NCBI GenBank assembly: GCA_030271565.1 | Contig: JARXKR010000047.1 | Coordinates: forward strand, 1-13,864 | Direction: 5' to 3' | Length of the DNA stretch: 13,864 bases | Source: Pseudomonadota bacterium | GTDB lineage: Bacteria; Pseudomonadota; Alphaproteobacteria; Sphingomonadales; Sphingomonadaceae | Shown here: positions 6,202 through 13,324 of the stretch, piece by piece | Position numbering within the stretch: the stretch's first letter is position 1 | Layout of the letters: every line of letters begins with the position of its first letter | The notes under the pieces: generated by a model | What the model was told of the DNA's origin: nothing | What the model saw: only the letters and a program-made list of their open reading frames with translations | The model's database searches: none | Made by a program: the position numbers and the translations under genes

Positions 6202-7635
6202 ATGAAAAATACCTATGACGCCGACCTGTCGTTGTTTATCGGCGGGAGCTGGCGGATCGGCGAAGGTCGCGACCTGTTTCCGGTGGTCGATCCAGCCAGC
6301 GGCAAGGCAATCGGCGAAGTGCCGATGGCCAGCCCGGCCGACCTCGACGAAGCGCTTGATGCCGCGGACAAAGGCTTCAAGCTGTGGCGGGCAACCCCGG
6401 CCGAACAGCGCGGTGCGGTGCTCAAGCAGACCGCTGCCTTGCTGCGCGAGAGGGTTGAACCAATTGCACGGTTGTTGACGATGGAGCAGGGCAAACCGAT
6501 TGGCGAAGCCCGCTCCGAAGTGCTGGGCAGTGCGCAACTGTTCGAGTGGTGCGGTGAGGAAGCGGTCCGCATTTATGGCCGTACGCTGGTCCGCCCGACC
6601 GGGCAACGCGCGCTGGTTACCCGCCAGCCAATCGGCCCCGTTGCGGCGTTCAGCCCATGGAATTTCCCGGTCTATCTGATGGCCAAAAAGCTCGCCCCGG
6701 CGCTCGCCAGCGGGTGTTCGGTGGTGGCCAAACCGCCCGAAGAAACCCCCGGCTGCACCGGCGCGCTGGTGCGTTGTCTGGTCGATGCCGGGGTGCCCGC
6801 AGGTGTGGTGCAGCTGGTCCACGGCGTGCCCGATGAAGTGAGCCGGCACCTGCTCGCCTCGCGGGTGATCCGCAAGGTCAGCTTCACCGGCTCGGTCCCG
6901 GTTGGCAAACACCTGATGCGGCTGGCGGCGGACGGCCTCAAGCGGGTGACGATGGAGCTCGGCGGCCACGCCCCAGTGCTGGTTTTCGCCGACTGCGATC
7001 TGGAAAAGACACTCGATGCCGTGGTCCCGCAAAAGTTCCGCAACGCCGGGCAAGTCTGCGTTTCGCCGACGCGGTTCTATGTCCAGGAGGCGATCTACGA
7101 CCGCTTCGTCGCGGGCTTTGCCGAGCGCGCCAGGGCAGTCACCACCGGGCATGGGCTGGCGGCTGGGACGAACATGGGCCCGCTGGCCAACGCCCGCCGG
7201 CCCGGGGCGATCGCCGCACTGGTCGACGATGCGGCAGCCAAGGGTGCGCGAGTGCTCGCCGGGGGTCAGCGCGGTGCCGACGGATTCTTCTTCGAACCGA
7301 CGCTGCTCGCCGATGTGCCCGACAGCGCCGATATCATGTCGAACGAACCGTTCGGTCCGGTCGCGGTGACCGCACCATTCAGCACTTTCGACGACGCAGT
7401 GGAGAAGGCCAACCGGCTGCCTTACGGCCTCGCGGCGTTTGCTTTTACCGAGGGCCTGCGCAACGCCAACCTGCTCGGCGACGCGATCGAGGCGGGGATG
7501 GTCGGGATCAACACTTTCGCGATCAGCACCGCGGATGCGCCGTTCGGCGGGGTCAAGGATTCGGGCTTCGGCAGCGAAGGCGGGCTCGAAGGGATGGACA
7601 GCTACCTGGTAACCAAGGCGATCCACATGGCCTAG
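6202..7635 (+). CDS. NAD(P)-dependent succinate-semialdehyde-type aldehyde dehydrogenase
   Basis: This 477-residue class 3-type aldehyde dehydrogenase resembles the GabD/succinate-semialdehyde group (opening LFIGGSWRIGEGRDLFPVVD, then MEQGKPIGEA). It oxidises an aldehyde to an acid with NAD(P)+ in the cytoplasm. Catalytic features are present: N154 in SPWNFP, K177 in VAKPPEETP, E252 in TMELGGHAP and C286 in NAGQVCVSPTRF. Length matches the family. GAGGAA lies 7 nt before ATG 6202. Substrate preference within this family is hard to read; succinate semialdehyde is the best guess, and other aldehydes are possible. It follows the MerR gene by 30 nt. Its TAG shares the palindrome CTAG with the stop of the convergent phosphatase gene, so the two transcripts must overlap at their 3' ends. 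Confidence 0.92.
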   Translation: MKNTYDADLSLFIGGSWRIGEGRDLFPVVDPASGKAIGEVPMASPADLDEALDAADKGFKLWRATPAEQRGAVLKQTAALLRERVEPIARLLTMEQGKPIGEARSEVLGSAQLFEWCGEEAVRIYGRTLVRPTGQRALVTRQPIGPVAAFSPWNFPVYLMAKKLAPALASGCSVVAKPPEETPGCTGALVRCLVDAGVPAGVVQLVHGVPDEVSRHLLASRVIRKVSFTGSVPVGKHLMRLAADGLKRVTMELGGHAPVLVFADCDLEKTLDAVVPQKFRNAGQVCVSPTRFYVQEAIYDRFVAGFAERARAVTTGHGLAAGTNMGPLANARRPGAIAALVDDAAAKGARVLAGGQRGADGFFFEPTLLADVPDSADIMSNEPFGPVAVTAPFSTFDDAVEKANRLPYGLAAFAFTEGLRNANLLGDAIEAGMVGINTFAISTADAPFGGVKDSGFGSEGGLEGMDSYLVTKAIHMA

Positions 7636-8174
7636 GTCAGCTCAGGTCCCAATGCCGGATCGAGATCGCGTGGGCGAGTTAGATGGACGAGGCGAGCGCA
7701 ATTGTCCTTGAGTGCGCTCCAGCGGTCGATCTGAAGTTCCAGCACGGCGAAGCTCGCGGTTGGAAATTTGACCTCGACCACATCGCGCAGCGGGCTGGTG
7801 CCGTCATCGGGGACGAGGTCGAAGATCAGGTCTTCGAGTCCCGGATTGTGGCCGACCATCAGCACCGCGCCGAGGCTGTCGTCGCTCTCGCGCAACAGGT
7901 CGATCAGGGTGACACTGCTGGCGAGGTAAATGCGCCGGTCCCATTGCACCGCGACCGGCTGGCCGGCGGCTTGGCAGGCGATTTCGATCGTTTCGGCGCA
8001 GCGGATTGCGGGTGAGGCGATCATCCGGTCCCAGTGCTGGCCGTGTTCGAGCACGTGATGGCCCATCAGCGCCGCACCCTTGCGCCCGCGTTCGTTGAGC
8101 GGCCGGTCGAAATCGCGCGCGCGCGGATCGTGCCAGTCTGACTTGGCGTGGCGGAACAGGCCCAACGTCTTCAT
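7632..8174 (-). CDS. Histidine phosphatase family protein (SixA-like)
   Basis: This 180-residue protein has the phosphohistidine active site: LFRHAKSDW (R8, H9), RPLNERGRK, ASPAIRCAETIE (R58) and VGHNPGLEDL (H109). Small SixA-like members remove phosphate from phosphohistidine proteins or act on small phosphorylated compounds; the target here is unknown. ATG at 8174 was chosen over the longer frame because MKTLGLFRHAKS is the normal family start. It begins 10 nt after the stop of the DinG-type helicase gene, and no clear ribosome binding site is seen, so translational coupling is likely. A histidine kinase gene lies farther upstream on the other strand, with no evidence of a link. Confidence 0.92.
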   Translation of the reverse strand: MKTLGLFRHAKSDWHDPRARDFDRPLNERGRKGAALMGHHVLEHGQHWDRMIASPAIRCAETIEIACQAAGQPVAVQWDRRIYLASSVTLIDLLRESDDSLGAVLMVGHNPGLEDLIFDLVPDDGTSPLRDVVEVKFPTASFAVLELQIDRWSALKDNCARLVHLTRPRDLDPALGPELT

Positions 8175-8184
8175 GAGGGGATTT

Positions 8185-10896
8185 TCAAGCGGGAGTCTCG
8201 CGCTGGACGGGCGCATGTGAAACACCGGCGGCGACGCGTTGTAAAGCCTCGTCGAGCGTCAGACGCGAAATCCGCGTGCCCGGCGGGAAGGCCGAAAGCA
8301 ACCGGCTGGGGAACGCGGCGGACAGCACCACGAAAAACCCGTGATCGTCGCGGGTGCGGATCAGCCGCCCGAACGCCTGCGCCAGCCGGGCGCGGATCAC
8401 CCGGTCGTCATAGGCCGCGCCGCCGCCCGCCAGTCGCCGCGCGCGGTGGAGGATCGATGGCTTGGGCCACGGGACCTGCTCCATCACCACCAGCCGCAGC
8501 GAATTGCCCGGCACATCGACCCCGTCGCGCAAAGCGTCGGTGCCGAGCAGCGAGGCGCGCGGATCGTCACGGAAGATGTCCACCAGCGTCCCGGTGTCGA
8601 TCGGATCGACGTGCTGCGCGTAAAGCGGCAGCCCGGCGCGGGCGAGCCGGTCTGCTATGCGCCCTTGCACCGCGCGCAACCGGCGGATCGCAGTGAACAG
8701 GCCTAGCGCACCGCCGCCAGCTGCTTCGATCAGCCGGGCATAGGCGCCGGCGAGTGCAGCCATGTCGCCTTTGGTCACGTCGGTGACGATCAGTACTTCG
8801 GCCTGCGCCGCATAGTCGAACGGGCTGTCGAAGCTCGACAGGCGCGGAGCCAACCCCAGCACCGGCGCACCGCTGCGCACCACCGCGCTGGCCCAATCGT
8901 CGCCGTCCTTGAGCGTCGCCGAAGTCAGCATCACCCCGTGCGCGCCCTGCAGCACGACCTGCGCAAACGGCTTCATCGGATCGAGCCAGCGGCGGTGCAG
9001 CCCGACATCGTATTCGCGCGCCTCGGCCCGCTCGACCGCCAGCCAATCGACAAATTCGGGATCGGCCGGTCCGCCCAGCCGCTCAAGCATAGCCTCCCAC
9101 GCCGCCAGCAAATCGATCCGCCAGCCGAGCGAATGGCGCGCGCCCTCGATCCGCGCGCGGCCCGTGCCGTCGAGCCAGTCGGGCGGTTCGGCAAGGATCG
9201 CCTCGAGCCGCAAGCCGAGCCGGATCAAGGGGCTGCGCAGTTCGGCCAGCGCTGCCTGTGCCGCCCCGGCCAATTCGACAATCGCTCCATCGAGCTGCGC
9301 CGCCTCGGTCTCCAGCCCGTAGCCGCCATCCTGCCCGCCGCTCTCGTCGCGGGCGTAAGTCGTCGCGCGTACCGCCGCGAACAGTTCCTCCAGCGGTCCC
9401 GACGACGCATTGTCATGGAGCCGCTGCAGCCAGCCATCGCCCGGCAGTGCCTCGGCGGCGTGGCGCGCGGCAGAGATCGCCTTGCCGCCGGCCTCGTCGT
9501 AGCTCGCAATATCGGCGAGCCGCGCGGCAAGCCCCCGCCGCCGGCCTTTCGAGCCGCGCTCGGGCCCGATCACCCAGCGCCGCAGCTCGATCGTCTCGGC
9601 CCCGGTCAAGGCCGCAGCGAAGGTCGAATCAGCCGCTTCGAACACGTGATGGCCTTCGTCGAACACGATCCGGCTGGGCCGCTGCGAAACATCGCGTCCG
9701 CGCGCGGCGTTGACCATGACCAGCGCATGGTTGGCGATCACCAGATCGGCCTGCGCGCTGGCTCGGCTCGAGCGTTCGATGAAGCATTTGCGGTAATGCG
9801 GGCAGCCGGCATAAACGCATTCGCCGCGCCGGTCGGTCAGCGCCGCGACGCCGCGCTGGCGGAACAGCGTGGCGAGCCAGCCGGGCAAGTCGCCGCCGAT
9901 CATGTCGCCGTCCTGGCTGTAGGCCGCCCAGCGCGCCACCAGCTGCGCCAGAATCGCCGCGCGTCCGGTGAAGCCGCCTTGCAGCGCGTCCTCAAGATTG
10001 AGCAAACACAGGTAGTTCTCGCGCCCCTTGCGCACCACCACCGGGGCAGAGCCATCGGCGCGATGCGACGGCCAGGCACGGCGGCTTTCCTGGCGGAGCT
10101 GGCGCTGCAGCGCCTTGGTATAGGTCGAAACCCAGACCGTGCCTTGCGCCGCCTGTGCCCACAGCGAGGCCGGGGCGAGGTAGCCCAACGTCTTGCCGAT
10201 CCCGGTCCCCGCTTGCGCCAGCAGCATATGCGGCTGGTCGCGCGCGGTGCGCGGGGCAAAGAGGTGCGCGGCCTCTTCGGCATAGGCGACTTGCGCGGGG
10301 CGGGGCTCGGCAGCTTGTCCGGTCAGTTGGGCAAGCCGCGTGGCGACTGCCGCCGGATCGAGCGTCAATTGCGCGGGCTGCGGCCGTTCGGCGACTTCCT
10401 CCCATTCGGGCAGACGCGAGAACAGCCAACGCTCGGCCTTGACCGGCGTAGGAATGCGCGCGGCCAGCAGCGGTGCCCACGACCAGCGCAGCCGGGTCAG
10501 CGCTTGCAGCGAGGTCCACGCGCCTTCGCGCTCGTTCCACTCGGGCGAGGCACAGGTCCCCAGCAAAGCTTCGGCGCCTTGCTGGAGCAGCAACGGGACC
10601 TCGTCGTCGCTGCCCGGTTCCATCAGCTCCAGCGCATGCGCCAAGCCCTTGGGCGTGGGCACCATGAACCGCGCCGGATGGACGAAGGCGAACAATTCGA
10701 GCAGGTCGAGCCCCGACAGATCGGGATAGCCCAGCCGGGTCGCCACCAGCGGCGCGTTGAGCATCAGCAGCGGGGTATCGGCGGCAGCAACGATCGCATC
10801 GCCCTTGCTGACCGTACGGGTCCCGCCCGAGCCGCCGCGCAGCCAGCAGCCGCCGTGGCTGGCGTGCAAGGCGGGAAGGGGCAGGGCGTCGCTCAC
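8185..10896 (-). CDS. DinG/XPD-type Fe-S ATP-dependent DNA helicase
   Basis: This 903-residue superfamily 2 helicase matches the XPD/DinG class, which unwinds DNA 5'-3' and acts on R-loops and repair intermediates. Motifs, numbered from the GTG start: Walker A AGTGIGKT (229-236), motif Ia VSTYTKALQRQL, four Fe-S cysteines C297, C360, C365 and C371 (in ECVYAGCPHYRKC), DEGH box in IVFDEGHHVF (413-416), VMLTSATLKDG, and motif VI QAFGRLIRTRDDHG. The first 200 residues hold a stretch (DLLELFAFVHPARF...LAHALEL) that resembles the tail of a 3'-5' exonuclease domain, but I see no catalytic acidic set. An in-frame TAA lies at 10906-10908, so the start is TTG 10902 or GTG 10896; GTG was preferred. The gene is divergent from the histidine kinase and heads a two-gene unit with the phosphatase. 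Confidence 0.9.
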   Translation of the reverse strand: MSDALPLPALHASHGGCWLRGGSGGTRTVSKGDAIVAAADTPLLMLNAPLVATRLGYPDLSGLDLLELFAFVHPARFMVPTPKGLAHALELMEPGSDDEVPLLLQQGAEALLGTCASPEWNEREGAWTSLQALTRLRWSWAPLLAARIPTPVKAERWLFSRLPEWEEVAERPQPAQLTLDPAAVATRLAQLTGQAAEPRPAQVAYAEEAAHLFAPRTARDQPHMLLAQAGTGIGKTLGYLAPASLWAQAAQGTVWVSTYTKALQRQLRQESRRAWPSHRADGSAPVVVRKGRENYLCLLNLEDALQGGFTGRAAILAQLVARWAAYSQDGDMIGGDLPGWLATLFRQRGVAALTDRRGECVYAGCPHYRKCFIERSSRASAQADLVIANHALVMVNAARGRDVSQRPSRIVFDEGHHVFEAADSTFAAALTGAETIELRRWVIGPERGSKGRRRGLAARLADIASYDEAGGKAISAARHAAEALPGDGWLQRLHDNASSGPLEELFAAVRATTYARDESGGQDGGYGLETEAAQLDGAIVELAGAAQAALAELRSPLIRLGLRLEAILAEPPDWLDGTGRARIEGARHSLGWRIDLLAAWEAMLERLGGPADPEFVDWLAVERAEAREYDVGLHRRWLDPMKPFAQVVLQGAHGVMLTSATLKDGDDWASAVVRSGAPVLGLAPRLSSFDSPFDYAAQAEVLIVTDVTKGDMAALAGAYARLIEAAGGGALGLFTAIRRLRAVQGRIADRLARAGLPLYAQHVDPIDTGTLVDIFRDDPRASLLGTDALRDGVDVPGNSLRLVVMEQVPWPKPSILHRARRLAGGGAAYDDRVIRARLAQAFGRLIRTRDDHGFFVVLSAAFPSRLLSAFPPGTRISRLTLDEALQRVAAGVSHAPVQRETPA

Positions 10897-10943
10897 CGGC
10901 AAGCGTTAGAACGAAAATGGAACGCGGGGCAAGCCTTGCAAAC

Positions 10944-10971
10944 TTGCATCGTCGTCCGTCTGCCTTATTCT
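10944..10971 (+). promoter_or_regulatory. Candidate promoter for the histidine kinase
   Basis: TTGCAT (10944-10949) and TATTCT (10966-10971) have a 16-base spacer, placing the transcription start near 10978 and leaving about 20 nt before GTG 10998. Box matches are modest (3 of 6 and 4 of 6). If real, it excludes the ATG at 10917 as the start. Confidence 0.3.
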
Positions 10972-10997
10972 GTTTGGTAGCGGGAGTTAAGCTTGTC

Positions 10998-12038
10998 GTG
11001 AACAAATCGAGGGTCGCTGCGCCGCGCAGGATGCGGTTCGTCCAGCTGGACATGGTCGCGGGCCTTTCGGGGTGGCGGCGGCTCGGTGCGGAGTTGCTTG
11101 GCGCACTGGCAGCCTTGTTACTGGTGGCTGCGCTGCGCGGACTGATCGATATCTGGCTACCGAACACCGCGCCTTATGCGCTGGCCTATCCCGGCCTTTT
11201 GATCGCCACGCTAATCGGACGGCTCCGCAGCGGGCTGATCGGTTGGGTGGGGATCTTCGGCTACCTGTGGTGGGTCGGGATCAATCATGGCCCCGACTAC
11301 AGGTTTGCCGATCCGCTCGATTTGCCTCGAACTATCATCAACGTGGTTGTCGGACTGATGGTTGTCTTGCTGACCGAATCAGCGCGGGCTGCCGCCTCAT
11401 CGCTGCTGGCCGATCGTGAACAGCGGGTGGCCGAACGTGATATGCTGCTCGCCGAATTCGATCATCGGCTCCAGAACAACCTGACGATCCTCTCAAGCCT
11501 GATCGCGATGCAAGCCCGAGCTGCCGAAAATCCGGCGGTGGAAGAGGCGCTCGACAAAGCGGCATCGCGAATCGCCAGTCTGGGACAAACCTACGCACAC
11601 CTGCGCTATGAACCCGGCGCGATCCGGGAGATCGATGTCGGTCAATTGCTCGACAGTCTGTGCGCTGCGCTCCGCGAATCGCTGATCGCGGGCAGCGCAG
11701 TGGCGCTCGAGCAGCAGTCATGCGTCTGCATGCTCGACCGCAACCGCGCTGCTGCATTGGCCTTGCTGATCAACGAACTGATTACCAACGCAGTCAAACA
11801 CGCCTTCGTCGGTCGGACCGGCGGCAAGATCCACGTTGGTCTGGAAGTGGACGGAAGCGAGGGATTGTTGACCATCCGCGACGACGGCGTCGGCCTGCCG
11901 GCAGAAACTCCCAAAGGCCGCCAGGGCATGCGATTGCTCAACGCTCTGGCCAAAATGGCGCAAGCCGATCTGGTCGTCAGCAGCAGTAACGATGGGACAA
12001 AATTTGAGGTCCGGTTGCGCGATATAGCGAGCGCTTAA
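10998..12038 (+). CDS. Membrane sensor histidine kinase, HisKA_2 type
   Basis: From GTG 10998 this is a 346-residue kinase. The N-terminal third has three to four hydrophobic segments (about residues 31-50, 60-75, 78-94 and 111-127) resembling the DUF4118 membrane module (NTAPYALAYPGLLIATLIG). A short linker leads to the HisKA_2 H-box EFDHRLQNNLTILSSL (phosphorylated H156). The HATPase part has N-box LLINELITNAVKHAF, G1 RDDGVGLP and G2 GMRLLNALA. HisKA_2/HWE kinases often feed PhyR-type general stress signalling in alphaproteobacteria, but no response regulator is nearby, so the partner is unknown. ATG 10917 would add 27 atypical residues; GTG 10998 has GGGAG 11-12 nt upstream, and ATG 11031 remains possible. 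Its TAA overlaps the stop of the convergent small ORF. Confidence 0.88.
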   Translation: MNKSRVAAPRRMRFVQLDMVAGLSGWRRLGAELLGALAALLLVAALRGLIDIWLPNTAPYALAYPGLLIATLIGRLRSGLIGWVGIFGYLWWVGINHGPDYRFADPLDLPRTIINVVVGLMVVLLTESARAAASSLLADREQRVAERDMLLAEFDHRLQNNLTILSSLIAMQARAAENPAVEEALDKAASRIASLGQTYAHLRYEPGAIREIDVGQLLDSLCAALRESLIAGSAVALEQQSCVCMLDRNRAAALALLINELITNAVKHAFVGRTGGKIHVGLEVDGSEGLLTIRDDGVGLPAETPKGRQGMRLLNALAKMAQADLVVSSSNDGTKFEVRLRDIASA

Positions 12039-12184
12039 CGCCGCAACAAGCGTTCCCACCAGGTCCGGTTGCTCTCAAGCGGACGAAGCCGACCGTAAGT
12101 CCGCAACCGCTGTGACGGGTCCATCGCGGGCCGCGATCCGAACGAGGCGGCCGTTGTGGTCGTGCGCGTGGTCTGCAGTGACAT
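12035..12184 (-). CDS. Small basic protein of 49 residues (unrecognised)
   Basis: ATG at 12184 follows the strong ribosome binding site GGGAGG, with 4 nt between. The frame runs 49 codons to TAA. The product starts MSLQTTRTTTTAASFGSR, has a threonine-rich first third, then MDPSQRLRTYGRLRPLE and an aromatic/basic tail TWWERLLRR. It is strongly basic, has no membrane segment, and the C-terminal ten residues could form an amphipathic helix. A possible promoter is TTGACG (12233-12238) with TACCAC (12208-12213), spacer 19, which is long. The 85-codon frame on the same strand overlaps it but lacks such a ribosome binding site. The stop shares the palindrome TTAA with the histidine kinase stop. I do not recognise the family; the translation signals make it likely to be expressed. 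Confidence 0.6.
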   Translation of the reverse strand: MSLQTTRTTTTAASFGSRPAMDPSQRLRTYGRLRPLESNRTWWERLLRR

Positions 12185-12304
12185 GTGGCCTCCCTAGAAT
12201 CGCGGGTGTGGTACTCTGGTAAATCCGCATGGCGTCAATTGGTTCCCCGAGTGCGACGAGCTGCCGTGGTTGACCCGCACGGCGCGCTCGGCCAGCGTTG
12301 TTGC

Positions 12305-13324
12305 ATGGCGAATCCTGATCCCCGCACTGCACTGATCGACCGTCTGCCCAAAGCCGAGCTGCATCTGCACATCGAAGGTTCGCTCGAGCCCGAGATGCTG
12401 TTCGAACTGGCCGGGCGCAATGGGGTGGAAATCCCGTTCACCAGCGCCGACGAAGTGCGCGCGGCTTACAGCTTTTCGAACCTGCAGGATTTCCTCGATA
12501 TCTACTATCAGGGCATGTCGGTGCTGCTCACCGAACAGGATTTCTTCGATTTAACATGGGCTTACTTGCACAGGGCGGCAGCGGACAATGTTCGTCATGT
12601 CGAGATTTTCTTTGATCCTCAAGGACATACGCAGCGCGGTGTTGGATTCACCACAGTGCTCAACGGGATTGAGTCTGCGCTCAAGCGGGCACAAGCCGAT
12701 CTAGGCATAACTTATCGGCTCATCATGTGCTTTCTGCGGCACCTGCCCGAAAAGGACGCCTTCGCCACGCTCGCCTTGGCCGAGCCGCACTTGCCGCGCA
12801 TTCACGGAGTAGGGCTTGATTCGTCCGAACTGGGTCACCCGCCGAGCAAGTTCGCGCGGGTATTCGCGCGCGCCCGTGAGCTTGGGCTGCACGTGACCGC
12901 GCATGCGGGCGAGGAAGGTCCGCCCGAATATGTCTGGGAGGCGCTCGACCTGCTCAAGGTCGAACGGATCGATCACGGCAATCGCGCGCTGGAAGATCCG
13001 CGGCTGACCGCGCGGATTGCGGCTGAGGAGTTGACCTTGACCGTCTGCCCGCTTTCCAACCTGCGGCTGTGTGTGATCGGCCATATCGGGCTAAGCCCGG
13101 TGCGACGGATGCTTGAAGCGGGGATGAAGGTGACGATTAACTCGGACGATCCAGCCTATTTCGGCGGCTATGTGAACGACAATTTCCACGCCGTGGCCGA
13201 GGCGCTCGACCTTTCAGAAGCGCAGATCATCGAACTGGCGCGCAACAGCTTCACCGGATCGTTTCTCCCGCCCGCCGAGCAAGCCCGTCACCTCGCAGCA
13301 ATCGCGGAGATGGTACATGGCTGA
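12305..13324 (+). CDS. Adenine deaminase (adenosine/AMP deaminase superfamily)
   Basis: This 339-residue zinc amidohydrolase carries AELHLHIEGSLEPE (zinc ligands H20, H22), EIFFDPQGHTQRGVGF (residues 100-115), HVTAHAGEE (H200, catalytic E203), RIDHGNRA (H224), VCPLSNLRL and INSDDPAYFGGYV (D281/D282). The FFDPQ.HT and DDPAYFGGY signatures fit the adenine deaminase group related to yeast Aah1 better than true adenosine deaminase, though databases often label these adenosine deaminase. The reaction would be adenine to hypoxanthine plus ammonia. ATG 12305 matches the family's short N-terminus; the longer frame to 12185 adds 40 atypical residues. No clear ribosome binding site is seen. The 3' end overlaps a phosphoribosyltransferase gene by 8 bp. 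Codons at 12548-12736 are unusually AT-ending. Confidence 0.88.
   Translation: MANPDPRTALIDRLPKAELHLHIEGSLEPEMLFELAGRNGVEIPFTSADEVRAAYSFSNLQDFLDIYYQGMSVLLTEQDFFDLTWAYLHRAAADNVRHVEIFFDPQGHTQRGVGFTTVLNGIESALKRAQADLGITYRLIMCFLRHLPEKDAFATLALAEPHLPRIHGVGLDSSELGHPPSKFARVFARARELGLHVTAHAGEEGPPEYVWEALDLLKVERIDHGNRALEDPRLTARIAAEELTLTVCPLSNLRLCVIGHIGLSPVRRMLEAGMKVTINSDDPAYFGGYVNDNFHAVAEALDLSEAQIIELARNSFTGSFLPPAEQARHLAAIAEMVHG

Noticed and set aside
5851..7626. Open frame of 591 codons on the minus strand opposite merR and the aldehyde dehydrogenase
   Set aside because: The opposite strand carries a full catalytic aldehyde dehydrogenase and an HTH protein. The frame shows only His/Arg-rich composition and no domain.
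8938..10980. Long open frame of 680 codons on the plus strand across the helicase gene
   Set aside because: It is antisense to a gene with complete helicase motifs; its product is a low-complexity Arg/Gln/Ala-rich sequence with no family features, as expected from high-GC DNA.
12185..12304. Forty-codon N-terminal extension of the deaminase
   Set aside because: The extension is Arg/Val-rich and outside the family's normal start; it would place coding sequence over the divergent promoter and ribosome site of the small ORF.
12075..12332. Open frame of 85 codons on the minus strand near the kinase end
   Set aside because: It overlaps the start of the deaminase and lacks a ribosome binding site, while the 49-codon frame beside it has GGGAGG at the right distance.
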